From: Frigoribacterium sp. ACAM 257
Lineage (GTDB): Bacteria; Actinomycetota; Actinomycetes; Actinomycetales; Microbacteriaceae
Reading direction: 5' to 3'
NCBI RefSeq assembly: GCF_007954365.1
Contig: NZ_VOLO01000001.1
Coordinates: 744,001 to 808,000 of the forward strand
DNA: 64,000 bases
Part shown: positions 54,574-64,000 of the stretch, piece after piece
Layout of the letters: every line of letters starts with the position of its first letter
Position numbering within the stretch: position 1 is the first letter of the stretch
Made by a program: the position numbers and the translations under genes
Notes under the pieces: model-generated
Told to the model about the DNA's origin: nothing
Database searches by the model: none
What the model saw: only the letters and a program-made list of their open reading frames with translations

Positions 54574-55890
54574 ATGGTCGCCGTGTTCGTCATCGTGGCC
54601 GTCGTGCTCGTCGTCCTCGGGGGCCTGCTCGCGGCCGTCGACTCCGCGTTGGGCGTGCTCAGCCGGGGCGACCTGCTCGAAGAGGCGGAGCAGTCGCCCC
54701 GCAGCAGCGCCGCGTTGTCGGCGGTCGCCGCCGACGTCGGCGCGCACGTCAACGCCGTCAACTTCATGCGGATCCTGGCCGAGACCTCGGCAGCCGTGCT
54801 CGTCTCCCTGTCGTTCGCCTTCTCGGTCGAGCCCTGGTGGCTCGCCCTGCTGTCGTCGGCCCTGATCATGACGCTCGTGTCGTTCGTCCTCGTGGGCTCG
54901 AGCCCCCGCAGCGTCGGGCGTGCTCATGCTCGCGGCCTCGTCGTCGCCACCGCGGGTCTGGTCCGCGGCGTCCGCGTCGTGCTCGGCCCGTTGGCGGACG
55001 CCCTCGTCGCCCTCGGCAACAGGGTGACGCCCGGCCGGCCCCGCAGCGCGTCCTTCTCGTCGGAGGAGCAGCTCCTCAGCATGGTCGACGAGGCCACCGA
55101 GCTCGACGTGCTCGAAGAGGACGACCGGGAGCTCATCCACTCGATCTTCGAGTTCAGCGACACGGTGGTCCGCGAGGTGATGGTGCCCCGCACGGACATG
55201 GTCACGATCGAGTCCACGGCCTCCGTCCGGTCCGCCATGAGCCTGTTCCTGGGGCGCGGCGTCTCGAGGGTGCCGGTCGTGGGCCGTGACAGCGACGACG
55301 TCGTCGGGGTCGTCTACCTCCGTGATCTGGCGAGACGGCTGCACGAGCACGCCGGCGACGACGACGCCGCGGTGGCCGCCCTCGCCCGCCCGGCGGTGTT
55401 CGTGCCCGAGTCCAAGAAGGCCGACGACGCGCTCCGTCAGATGCAGCTCGACAAGAACCACCTCGCGATGGTGGTCGACGAGTACGGCGGCATCGCCGGC
55501 CTCGTCACGCTCGAGGACCTCATCGAGGAGCTCGTCGGCGACATCAGCGACGAGTACGACCGGACGGTGGCCGAGCACCGCGAGATCAGCCCCGGGGTGT
55601 TCCGCGTGAGCGCCCGGCTCGCGGTCGACGAGCTCGGCGACCTCTTCGGCATCGAGCTCGACGACGACGACGTCGACTCCGTGGGGGGCCTCCTGACGAA
55701 GCAGCTCGGGCGCCTGCCCGAGAAGGGCTCGATCGTCACCGTCTCCGGGCTCGTGCTCACGGCCGACCGCACGGAGGGACGGCGTCGCGACCTGCAGACC
55801 GTCCTCGTCGAGCGCGACCCTGCCCTGGTCTCCGCCCAGGACGCCTTCACCGACCCCGACTCCATCACCTCCCCGAGAGAAGCACCATGA
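54574..55890 (+). CDS. CorC/HlyC-family protein with DUF21 and CBS domains
   Basis: A 438-residue membrane protein: a DUF21 domain with about four helices in the first 140 residues, a CBS pair (about 200-330, VREVMVPRTDMVTIESTASVRSAMSLF and FVPESKKADDALRQMQLDKNHLAMVVDEYGGIAGLVTLEDLIEELVGDI) and a C-terminal CorC_HlyC domain. These proteins act in Mg or Co efflux. The ATG at 54574 is preferred over the preceding GTG. It sits between ybeY and era, its standard place, and overlaps era by ATGA. Confidence 0.92.
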   Translation: MVAVFVIVAVVLVVLGGLLAAVDSALGVLSRGDLLEEAEQSPRSSAALSAVAADVGAHVNAVNFMRILAETSAAVLVSLSFAFSVEPWWLALLSSALIMTLVSFVLVGSSPRSVGRAHARGLVVATAGLVRGVRVVLGPLADALVALGNRVTPGRPRSASFSSEEQLLSMVDEATELDVLEEDDRELIHSIFEFSDTVVREVMVPRTDMVTIESTASVRSAMSLFLGRGVSRVPVVGRDSDDVVGVVYLRDLARRLHEHAGDDDAAVAALARPAVFVPESKKADDALRQMQLDKNHLAMVVDEYGGIAGLVTLEDLIEELVGDISDEYDRTVAEHREISPGVFRVSARLAVDELGDLFGIELDDDDVDSVGGLLTKQLGRLPEKGSIVTVSGLVLTADRTEGRRRDLQTVLVERDPALVSAQDAFTDPDSITSPREAP

Positions 55891-56825
55891 CGACCACCGG
55901 CGACGACACCGCTCTGCCCTCCATGCCTCCCGTCGGCCCTGACCACCGGGCGGGCTTCGTCTCGTTCGTCGGGCGGCCCAACGTCGGCAAGTCGACCCTG
56001 ACGAACGCTCTCGTCGGCGAGAAGGTCGCGATCACCTCCTCGAAGCCCCAGACGACCCGTCGCGCCATCCGTGGCATCGTCCACCACCCGGCCGGTCAGC
56101 TCGTGCTCGTGGACACCCCCGGCATGCACCGCCCACGGACCCTGCTCGGCGAGCGCCTGAACGACGTCGTGCAGACGACTCTGGGCGACGTCGACGTGAT
56201 CGGGTTGTGCATCCCGGCCGACGAGAAGATCGGTCCGGGCGACAAGTTCATCAACGAGCAGCTCGACGCGTTCCCGCGGGCCAAGAAGGTCGCCATCGTC
56301 ACGAAGACGGACACGACGTCGCGACCGGCCGTGGCAGAGCAGCTGCTCGCCGTGAGCCGCCTCCGAGACTGGGAGGCGATCATCCCGCTCTCCGCAGTCG
56401 GCGACGTCCAGCTCGACGTCCTCGCGGACGAGCTCATCAAGCTCATGCCGCTGTCGCCCGCGCTCTACCCGTCGGACGCCGTGACCGAGGAAGTCCTCGA
56501 GGACAGAGTCTCGGAGTACATCCGGGAGGCGGCGCTCGAGGGCGTGCAGGACGAACTGCCGCACTCCCTCGCGGTCACCATCGACGACATGGTGCAGCGC
56601 GACGACAAGGACATCCTCGAGATCTACGCCAACCTCTTCGTCGAGCGCGACAGCCAGAAGGCGATCGTGATCGGCAAGGGCGGCGCGAGGCTGCGCGAGG
56701 TCGGCGCCCGGGCACGCGCGCAGATCGAGCCGCTCGTCGGGCACCAGGTGTTCCTGTCCATCCGCGTCAAGGTCGCGAAGGACTGGCAGCGCGACCCGAA
56801 GCTGCTGGGTCGCCTGGGCTTCTGA
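55887..56825 (+). CDS. era: GTPase Era
   Basis: A 312-residue GTPase: G1 GRPNVGKSTL (about residue 30), G3 DTPGMH, G4 TKTD, and a C-terminal KH domain with IGKGGARLREVGARARAQIEPLVG. Era binds the 3' end of 16S rRNA during 30S assembly. Its ATG overlaps the CorC stop; the first 20 residues are a low-complexity extension. Confidence 0.97.
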   Translation: MTTTGDDTALPSMPPVGPDHRAGFVSFVGRPNVGKSTLTNALVGEKVAITSSKPQTTRRAIRGIVHHPAGQLVLVDTPGMHRPRTLLGERLNDVVQTTLGDVDVIGLCIPADEKIGPGDKFINEQLDAFPRAKKVAIVTKTDTTSRPAVAEQLLAVSRLRDWEAIIPLSAVGDVQLDVLADELIKLMPLSPALYPSDAVTEEVLEDRVSEYIREAALEGVQDELPHSLAVTIDDMVQRDDKDILEIYANLFVERDSQKAIVIGKGGARLREVGARARAQIEPLVGHQVFLSIRVKVAKDWQRDPKLLGRLGF

Positions 56826-56930
56826 CCCAGGTCGCGAGCCCTCCCTCCACAGGATGATCCTGGTCGGCCGCTGGTCGTCGGGAGCTCGACAGGCGCCCCG
56901 GCCCGCACCGTCGAGCCCTACGCTCGTCGG

Positions 56931-58202
56931 ATGAGCTTCCGCCGCCTCGCGCCCTACCAGGTCGTCGTCGACGTGTCGGCGGCCCTCCTGCTCGGGTTCG
57001 TCTCGCTGCTGTTCCTCGACGGCGACCTGACCGGAGCCCTCGTCGTGCTCGGCATGGTCGTCGCAGCGGCGATCCGGCGCGTGTCCCCGTCGGTCGCGCT
57101 GACGCTCGCCTGGGTCGTCGCCCTGGGCGAGATGGCGTCGCTGACGACGCCGGGCATCAGCAACCTCGCCGTCTGCGCGATCCTCTACACGGTCGCCGCC
57201 TACGGCAGCGAGCGCGCGAAGTGGGCGGGTCTCGGCTCGGTCGTGGTGGGCGCGATCCTCGGCACCTTCTACGTGTCCGCCGTCCAGACGTCGTTGTTCG
57301 GCATCTCCTACGACGTCTACGGCATCACCGACGTCGTCCAGATCCTCCTGCAGCTCGGCATCACCTTCCTCGGCTTCCTCGGGCTGCTCGGGCTGCCGTG
57401 GGCGGCCGGGCTGCTGACCCGGGCACGGTCGACCGCGAGGGTGAGCCGCGAGGCCCAGCTCACCGCCGAGCGCGAGACCGCACGCGCAGAGGGCGACGCT
57501 GCTCGGGCGGAGCGGGAGGCGGCGCGGGCCGAGCGCGACATCGCCGTCGAGCAGGAGCGCAACCGGATCGCCCGCGACATGCACGACGTGGTCGCGCACT
57601 CGCTCGCCGTCGTCATCGCCCAGGCCGACGGTGCCCGGTACGCCGCGAGGGTCGACCCCACGAGCGTCGACGAGGCTCTCGTGACCATCGCAGGCACGGC
57701 CCGTGAGGCACTCGGAGACGTGCGCGTCCTGCTCGGGCAGCTCCGACACAGCCAGGGTGAGGCGCCGCAGCCGGCGCTGGGAGATCTCGACCGCCTCCTC
57801 GACCAGATGCGCGGCTCGGGTCTCGAGATCGACCACCGTGTGCACGGCGAGCCCCAGCAGCTGGGCACCAACCGGCAGCTCGCCGTCTTCCGCATCGTCC
57901 AGGAGTCGCTGACCAACGCGCTTCGGCACGGCGCGCGAGACGCCCCGGTCGGCGTGCTGTTCGACTGGCGCTACGACGCACTGCACCTGGTCGTCTCCAA
58001 CGTGGTGCGGCCCGTCACCGAGCCCGTGGACCCGCGGTCCACGGGAGAACTGCGCCGAGGCGGCCACGGACTCGACGGCATGCGCGAGCGTGCCACGCTC
58101 GCGGGGGGATCGCTCACCACCCAGGACGCCGACGGCCGCTTCGTCGTCCACGCCATCGTGCCGACCCTGGCGCTCACGCAAGAAGTAGGGATGATCCGAT
58201 GA
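56931..58202 (+). CDS. NarL-type two-component sensor histidine kinase
   Basis: A 423-residue kinase: about five membrane helices within residues 10-160, an Ala/Arg/Glu coiled coil (about 165-205), a HisKA_3 dimer domain with the phospho-His in IARDMHDVVAHSLAVVIAQADG (about 218), and HATPase_c with QESLTNALRHG and GGHGLDGMRERATLAGG. The signal is unknown, probably a membrane or envelope cue. It is coupled to the response regulator by ATGA. Confidence 0.93.
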   Translation: MSFRRLAPYQVVVDVSAALLLGFVSLLFLDGDLTGALVVLGMVVAAAIRRVSPSVALTLAWVVALGEMASLTTPGISNLAVCAILYTVAAYGSERAKWAGLGSVVVGAILGTFYVSAVQTSLFGISYDVYGITDVVQILLQLGITFLGFLGLLGLPWAAGLLTRARSTARVSREAQLTAERETARAEGDAARAEREAARAERDIAVEQERNRIARDMHDVVAHSLAVVIAQADGARYAARVDPTSVDEALVTIAGTAREALGDVRVLLGQLRHSQGEAPQPALGDLDRLLDQMRGSGLEIDHRVHGEPQQLGTNRQLAVFRIVQESLTNALRHGARDAPVGVLFDWRYDALHLVVSNVVRPVTEPVDPRSTGELRRGGHGLDGMRERATLAGGSLTTQDADGRFVVHAIVPTLALTQEVGMIR

Positions 58203-58870
58203 CCACCACCATCCGCGTCGCCCTGGTCGACGACCAGGCGCTCTTCCGGGCGGGCATCAAGATGCTCGTCGGCTCGCAGCCCGACCTCGAGTTCGTCGGC
58301 GAGGCGAGCGACGGCGAGGAGGGCGTGGCGATGGTCGCGGAGGCCCGTCCCGACGTCGTCCTGATGGACATCCGGATGCCCGTGATGGACGGCATCGCCG
58401 CGACCAGCGCGGTCCTGGCCCAGGCCGAGGCGGCAGCTCGGCGGCCGCCTCGCATCATCGTGCTCACGACCTTCGACCTCGACGAGGCGGCCACGAGGGC
58501 GATCCGCGGCGGCGCGAGCGGCTTCGTCCTCAAGGACGCGGATCCCGAGTTCCTGCTCGCAGCCATCCGCACCGTGCACTCGGGCACCGCCGTCATCGCG
58601 GCCTCGGCGACGCGCGAGCTCTTCGAGCACTTCGACGGGCGCTCGTCGCGGGCCGCGTCGATCCCGCCGGCGTTCGGCACCCTCACCAGCCGTGAGCGGG
58701 ACATCTTCGACCTCGCGGCCCGCGGGCTGAGCAACTCGGAGATCGCCGGACGTGAGTTCCTCAGCGAGGCCACGGTCAAGACGCACATCAGCCGGGTGCT
58801 GTCCAAGCTGTCGCTGCGCGACCGCGTCCAGCTGGTCGTCTACGCGTACGAGCACGGCATCACCGAGTAG
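58199..58870 (+). CDS. NarL/LuxR-family response regulator
   Basis: A 223-residue regulator. The receiver has the acidic pair in VALVDDQALFRAG, the phospho-Asp in PDVVLMDIRMPVMDG (about residue 57) and the Lys in GFVLKDADPE. The C-terminal LuxR helix-turn-helix is LTSRERDIFDLAARGLSNSEIAGREFLSEATVKTHISRVLSKL. It is the partner of the upstream kinase. Confidence 0.95.
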   Translation: MTTTIRVALVDDQALFRAGIKMLVGSQPDLEFVGEASDGEEGVAMVAEARPDVVLMDIRMPVMDGIAATSAVLAQAEAAARRPPRIIVLTTFDLDEAATRAIRGGASGFVLKDADPEFLLAAIRTVHSGTAVIAASATRELFEHFDGRSSRAASIPPAFGTLTSRERDIFDLAARGLSNSEIAGREFLSEATVKTHISRVLSKLSLRDRVQLVVYAYEHGITE

Positions 58871-58945
58871 GCACCGCCGACCGGCGGGCCGGACGACTCG
58901 CTGGCTCGTCCGTCGCCGACGTGGCTCGGGTGCTAGATTCGCCTC

Positions 58946-58990
58946 GTGCTGTTCGGTCTGCTCCTCCTTAGCTGCCGCGACGAGTCCTGA
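58946..58990 (+). CDS. leuL: leuA leader peptide (leucine attenuator)
   Basis: A 14-codon frame from GTG reads MLFGLLLLSCRDES, with five Leu, four of them consecutive (CTG CTC CTC CTT). The stop lies in the loop of a hairpin. TAGATT at 58934-58939 is a good -10, which would place the transcript start near 58946, so the leader is probably translated without a ribosome site. Confidence 0.85.
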   Translation: MLFGLLLLSCRDES

Positions 58991-59062
58991 CCCAGGCCTC
59001 CCTCGTCGCGGAGTTCGTCGTCGGCCGACACCATCCACGCGCTGAGGCCCCGTCGTCGGGGC
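58975..59062 (+). promoter_or_regulatory. leuA attenuator hairpins
   Basis: CCGCGACGAG (58975-58984) pairs perfectly with CTCGTCGCGG (59002-59011), overlapping the leader-peptide end. GCCCCG-TCGT-CGGGGC (59047-59062) is a terminator-like hairpin 16 bases before leuA. Ribosome stalling at the Leu codons could shift the folding and control leuA. Confidence 0.75.
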
Positions 59063-59075
59063 AGAGAAGACCTGA

Positions 59076-60839
<1,764 letters not shown>

Positions 60840-60869
60840 GCGCCCGGCCCGCCCGGCGGCAGCCAGGCA

Positions 60870-60964
60870 CCGTGTCGGCAACTCCTGAAGCGTGCGCGGT
60901 CGTGAGCACGGACAGCCGTGAGCGACGGCGGCGTCGCCGCGACCGTCAGGAGTTGCCGACACGG
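60870..60964. repeat. 95-bp inverted-repeat element, copy B
   Basis: CCGTGTCGGCAACTCCTGA (60870-60888) and TCAGGAGTTGCCGACACGG (60946-60964) are perfect 19-bp inverted arms around a 57-base centre. Copy A at 44642-44735 has nearly the same arms and centre length but a different centre sequence. It lies just after leuA. Confidence 0.92.
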
Positions 60965-60978
60965 ATCGCGTCTGCACG

Positions 60979-61010
60979 TGCACCGGCGCCTTCGGCACCG
61001 CGCCGGTGCA
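60979..61010. terminator. Hairpin terminator between leuA and the TRIC gene
   Basis: TGCACCGGCGC (60979-60989) pairs perfectly with GCGCCGGTGCA (61000-61010) across a 10-base loop. It lies between convergent genes. Confidence 0.8.
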
Positions 61011-61099
61011 CGGAAGACGTCAGCGCTGCCGCGCCGCTGCACGGAAGACGTCAGCGCTGCCGCGCCGCTGCTCGGGAGGCGTCAGCGCGGCCGGCGCCA
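61008..61099. repeat. 31-bp tandem repeat ending in the TRIC stop region
   Basis: Two identical 31-bp units (61008-61038, 61039-61069) are followed by a degenerate third (from 61070) that contains the stop codon (61082-61084) of the minus-strand channel gene. On the minus strand each unit begins with TGACG. Confidence 0.9.
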
Positions 61100-61744
61100 A
61101 CGCGGCAGCCGGCTGAGGGCGCGCTGTTCGGGCAGGGTCCAGCCGAAGCGGACGGCGAGCAGCCGGATCACGAGCGTGACCGACGTCCCGATGATCGCGG
61201 AGAGCGCCACCGGGGCCCCGATCGACACGAGCACGACGAGCACGACGGTCCCGGCGGCGGCGGCCACGGCGTAGAGCGACCCGACGTGCATCATCGCGAT
61301 GGTCAGGTTCATCAACAGGTCTCGCAGCACCGAGCCCCCGACCGCGGAGATCACCCCCACGAACACGGCGGGGATCTCGGGCAGCCCGAGCGCCAGCGCC
61401 TTCGTCGAGCCGATCGCACCGAACAGGCCGATGGTGAGGGCGTCCAGGGCGGTGATCAGCCCCGCGAGCCGGTGGAACAGGCGCTGCAGAGCCATCCCGA
61501 CGAGGGCGGCGGCCACGGCCACGAGCAGGTACCAGTTGCTCGACATGGCGCGGGGCACCTGTCCGAGCAGCACGTCGCGGAGGATGCCGCCGCCGAGCCC
61601 GGTGGCGATGCCGATGATCGCGACCCCGAGCAGGTCGAGGCGCCGGTCCTTGAACTCGGAGGCGAACATGGCGCCCTGCAGGCTGCCGACCCCGACGGCG
61701 AGGAGGTCGGCCCACAGGGGGATGGCGAAGGCCGTGGCGTGCAT
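61082..61744 (-). CDS. TRIC-family (UPF0126) cation channel protein
   Basis: A 220-residue protein with seven hydrophobic segments and two copies of the family GGGxxRD motif ([13 protein letters not shown] near residue 52 and [13 protein letters not shown] near 138), the Lys/Gly pore repeats of prokaryotic TRIC channels. It probably conducts K+ or small ions. The start is 34 bases from the divergent recO. The 3' end lies in a tandem repeat. Confidence 0.92.
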   Translation of the reverse strand: MHATAFAIPLWADLLAVGVGSLQGAMFASEFKDRRLDLLGVAIIGIATGLGGGILRDVLLGQVPRAMSSNWYLLVAVAAALVGMALQRLFHRLAGLITALDALTIGLFGAIGSTKALALGLPEIPAVFVGVISAVGGSVLRDLLMNLTIAMMHVGSLYAVAAAAGTVVLVVLVSIGAPVALSAIIGTSVTLVIRLLAVRFGWTLPEQRALSRLPRWRRPR

Positions 61745-61778
61745 CCTGCACTTCTACCACGCGTGGGATCATGGGCGA

Positions 61779-62546
61779 GTGCCCGTCTACCGAGATGAAT
61801 GCGTCGTGCTGCGCACCCACAAGCTGGGTGAGGCGGACCGCATCCTCACGATGCTCAGCCGCCAGCACGGCAAGATCCGGGCCGTGGCCAAGGGGGTGCG
61901 ACGCACGGGCTCGAAGTTCGGCTCACGGCTCGAGCCCATGATGGTCGCGGACGTGCAGCTCTACGAGGGCCGGTCGCTCGACGTGGTGACCCAGGCCGAG
62001 TCGCTCGGCTCGTACGGCGCCCTGATCGCGGCCGACTACGCGAGCTACACGGCCGGGAGCGTCATGGTCGAGACGGCCGACAAGCTGACCGACGCCGAGG
62101 CCGGCCTGCAGCAGTACCTCCTCCTCGTCGGTGCCCTGCGGTCGCTGAGCCGGCGGGAGCACGCCCCCCAGCTGACCCTCGACTCCTACCTGCTCCGCGC
62201 GCTCAGCATCGCCGGCTGGTCGCCGAGCTTCGGCGACTGTGCCGTCTCCGGCGCGCCGGGGCCGCACTCGGCGTTCGTCGTCCAGCTCGGGGGAGTGGTG
62301 GCCGACAAGCACGCGCCTCCGGGGGCTCCGCGACTGGCACCTCCTGCGCTCGGGCTGCTCTCGGCGCTGTTGACCGGCGACTGGGAGGCGGCCGACGCGA
62401 CCCCGGACGCGACCCGCAACCAGGCGAGCGGCGTCGTCGCCGCGTACACGCAGTGGCACCTCGAGCGCGGCCTCCGCTCGCTCCAGCACATCGACCGCGA
62501 GCCAGGCCGGGCACTGCCTGCGGCCGCCAGGGAAGGCACCCCGTGA
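61779..62546 (+). CDS. recO: DNA repair protein RecO
   Basis: A 255-residue protein: the N-terminal OB fold ([54 protein letters not shown]) and the C-terminal helical domain. RecO loads RecA onto gaps with RecR. The zinc-finger region of many actinobacterial RecO proteins is degenerate: [14 protein letters not shown] ... [12 protein letters not shown] keeps one Cys where CxxC...CxxC is usual. The GTG at 61779 precedes the OB fold. It overlaps uppS by GTGA. Confidence 0.94.
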   Translation: MPVYRDECVVLRTHKLGEADRILTMLSRQHGKIRAVAKGVRRTGSKFGSRLEPMMVADVQLYEGRSLDVVTQAESLGSYGALIAADYASYTAGSVMVETADKLTDAEAGLQQYLLLVGALRSLSRREHAPQLTLDSYLLRALSIAGWSPSFGDCAVSGAPGPHSAFVVQLGGVVADKHAPPGAPRLAPPALGLLSALLTGDWEAADATPDATRNQASGVVAAYTQWHLERGLRSLQHIDREPGRALPAAAREGTP

Positions 62547-63373
62547 AGAAGACCCACCGCGACGCCGTCGACTGGCGTCCCCTCGACTGGACGGGCCTCT
62601 ACCCGCCCGAGCTGCCCCGGGGCGCCGTCCCCGAGCACGTCGCGATCGTCATGGACGGCAACGGTCGATGGGCGAACGCGCGAGGCCTGTCCCGCGTCGA
62701 GGGCCACAAGCAGGGCGAGGCCTCGCTGCTCGACGTCGTCGCCGGCGCGATCCAGCTGGGCGTGAAGCACCTGAGCGTCTACGCCTTCTCGACCGAGAAC
62801 TGGAAGCGCTCGCCCGACGAGGTGAAGTTCCTGATGGGCTTCAACCGCGACGTCCTGCACCGGAGGCGCGACCAGCTGAACGCCTGGGGCGTGCGCGTCC
62901 GCTGGGCAGGGCGCAAGCCGCGCCTCTGGGGCTCCGTCATCAAGGAGCTCCAGTACGCCGAGGAGCTCACTCGTCACAACGACGTGCTCACCCTCACCAT
63001 GTGCGTCAACTACGGCGGCCGCACCGAGATCGCGGACGCCGTTCGGGCGATCGCCGAGGACGTTGCAGCCGGGCGGGTCAAGCCGTCCGGCGTCAGCGAG
63101 AAGCTCATCCAGCGCCACCTGTACGCGCCCGAGCTGCCCGACGTCGACCTCTTCGTGCGCAGCTCCGGCGAGCAGCGGACGAGCAACTTCCTCCTGTGGC
63201 AGTCGGCCTACGCCGAGATGGTGTTCCTCGATCGGCTCTGGCCGGACTTCACCCGGACCGACCTGTGGGAGGCGGTCGTCACGTACGCGAGACGCTCTCG
63301 CCGTTTCGGCGGGGCCGTCGACGCGCCCACGCCGGTCGTGGACGCCGAGGGGAGCACGAGCACCAGCGGCTAG
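62543..63373 (+). CDS. uppS: Isoprenyl transferase (undecaprenyl diphosphate synthase)
   Basis: A 276-residue cis-prenyltransferase: [35 protein letters not shown] with the catalytic Asp (about residue 41), [22 protein letters not shown], and [36 protein letters not shown]. It makes the C50-55 lipid carrier for the wall. The GTG start overlaps the recO stop. Its stop shares CTAG with the convergent lipoprotein gene. Confidence 0.96.
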   Translation: MKKTHRDAVDWRPLDWTGLYPPELPRGAVPEHVAIVMDGNGRWANARGLSRVEGHKQGEASLLDVVAGAIQLGVKHLSVYAFSTENWKRSPDEVKFLMGFNRDVLHRRRDQLNAWGVRVRWAGRKPRLWGSVIKELQYAEELTRHNDVLTLTMCVNYGGRTEIADAVRAIAEDVAAGRVKPSGVSEKLIQRHLYAPELPDVDLFVRSSGEQRTSNFLLWQSAYAEMVFLDRLWPDFTRTDLWEAVVTYARRSRRFGGAVDAPTPVVDAEGSTSTSG

Positions 63374-64000
63374 AACTGGATGTTCGCCCCGAGGAAGATC
63401 CGCTCGGCAGGCCAGAGGAACTGCAGCGTCAGCGGCCCGTCCGCGGGCCGGTGGAACCAGGCGTTGGCGAACACGGCCGACTCGCCCGGCAGCAGGTACC
63501 AGGTCGCCGCGTCGGACGGGAACGCCGACTCGAGCGACGTCGAGTAGCCGGCGTCCGTCAGCAGGTCCTGCCCGGAGAACACGTCCTGCTGGGCCAGGTC
63601 GTTGCCGTAGGCGGAGTAGTCGGCGCTCAGGTCGGTGAGGTCCAGCCGACGCTGCGAGTTGTTGGCCAGCACGTAGGCGGTGGCCTCGACGGCGGTGCCG
63701 GCGGGGTAGGGGTCGCTGCCGTCGGGCCGCGCGTAGATGGAGGGCGCCGTGGTCGTCAGCGTGCCGACGCTGTAGACGTAGATCGTGAGGTCCTTGTAGT
63801 TGACCTGGTTGAGGAGCGTGCCGCCCGGCGCCAGCTCGTCGGGCGAGGCCCCGCTCGTCCCGCCGCCGGTGCCCGGTGCGCCCGTCACCTGGGGCTGCGG
63901 CGCCTGGGTCGCGGTGCCGCCCAGGCCTGAGCCGTCGTCGACGCCGCCCTGGCCGACCGGCTGCAGGGTCGTGAGGTCGGGGAAGCAGGCGGTGAGCCCC
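63370..64000 (-). CDS. Putative lipoprotein, unknown function (5' partial)
   Basis: The frame is open to the right edge. Near its start lies GLTAC, a lipobox (Cys at 63985-63987), so the missing part is the signal peptide. A Gly/Gln/Pro-rich spacer (about 40 residues) precedes a beta-rich domain of about 160 residues with ILYVYSVGT-like strands and several Tyr/Trp residues ([42 protein letters not shown]). No family was recognised. It would be anchored outside the membrane. It converges on uppS. Confidence 0.75.
   Translation of the reverse strand, partial: GLTACFPDLTTLQPVGQGGVDDGSGLGGTATQAPQPQVTGAPGTGGGTSGASPDELAPGGTLLNQVNYKDLTIYVYSVGTLTTTAPSIYARPDGSDPYPAGTAVEATAYVLANNSQRRLDLTDLSADYSAYGNDLAQQDVFSGQDLLTDAGYSTSLESAFPSDAATWYLLPGESAVFANAWFHRPADGPLTLQFLWPAERIFLGANIQF

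Overview
The window reads as one contiguous piece of chromosome from a very GC-rich actinobacterium. Short gaps, many GTG and TTG starts, and frequent 4-base stop/start overlaps fit this. So does the gene order hrcA-dnaJ-rsmE-HIT-phoH-ybeY-corC-era ... leuA ... recO-uppS, with comEA-comEC-holA / rpsT / lepA-hemW upstream. Gene content (DnaE2, an LexA-type box of the TCGAAC-N4-GTTCGA class, small DUF6804- and DUF4870-like membrane proteins, a GH15 enzyme) points to a member of the Microbacteriaceae. The genus cannot be fixed from the sequence alone. No rRNA, tRNA, insertion sequence, prophage or CRISPR array was seen.

Layout. 1-9.7 kb: a partial SDR/DUF2867 protein, small membrane proteins, an SGNH hydrolase, a Stealth-type sugar phosphotransferase, a Nudix hydrolase, an MpaB-family protein, a metallophosphoesterase, a zinc alcohol dehydrogenase and the rplU-rpmA ribosomal pair. 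9.7-14.6 kb: an aldehyde dehydrogenase/DUF779 operon with its GAF regulator, a TraR/DksA zinc protein and a glutathionyl-hydroquinone-reductase-like enzyme. 14.6-28 kb: dnaE2 under a perfect LexA box, a FUSC transporter, a short-type G6PDH, a GH15 enzyme, an FMN-riboswitch-controlled PnuC/RibM riboflavin transporter, DUF6504 under its own LexA box, a HipBA toxin-antitoxin pair, an App1 phosphatase and an SRAP (YedK/HMCES) DNA-lesion protein. 28-32.3 kb: a TetR regulator and a four-gene OpuC-type osmoprotectant ABC transporter. 32.3-42.4 kb: DedA, divergent pabC/pabB, leuS, comEA and a comEC reading frame that runs without a stop into holA. 42.4-49.2 kb: rpsT, an aminotransferase, lepA, DUF1990, hemW and DUF4870. 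49.4-56.8 kb: the CIRCE-controlled hrcA-to-era cluster. 56.9-64 kb: a NarL-type two-component system, leuA with a leucine attenuator, a TRIC-family channel, recO, uppS and a partial lipoprotein.

How the genes work together. Three DNA-damage genes (dnaE2, DUF6504, SRAP) lie within 14 kb, and two of them carry LexA boxes. Several regulatory RNAs can be read directly: an FMN riboswitch with a hairpin that could hide the Shine-Dalgarno sequence of ribM, a leucine-rich leader peptide with an attenuator before leuA, and a CIRCE operator before hrcA.

The least explained features are four. (i) A 94-95 bp inverted-repeat element with 19 bp arms occurs twice, before lepA and after leuA. (ii) Short tandem repeats overlap or abut the stop codons of five minus-strand genes. 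(iii) A four-fold 12-13 bp repeat sits between divergent genes near 4.7 kb. (iv) There is an in-frame comEC-holA read-through.
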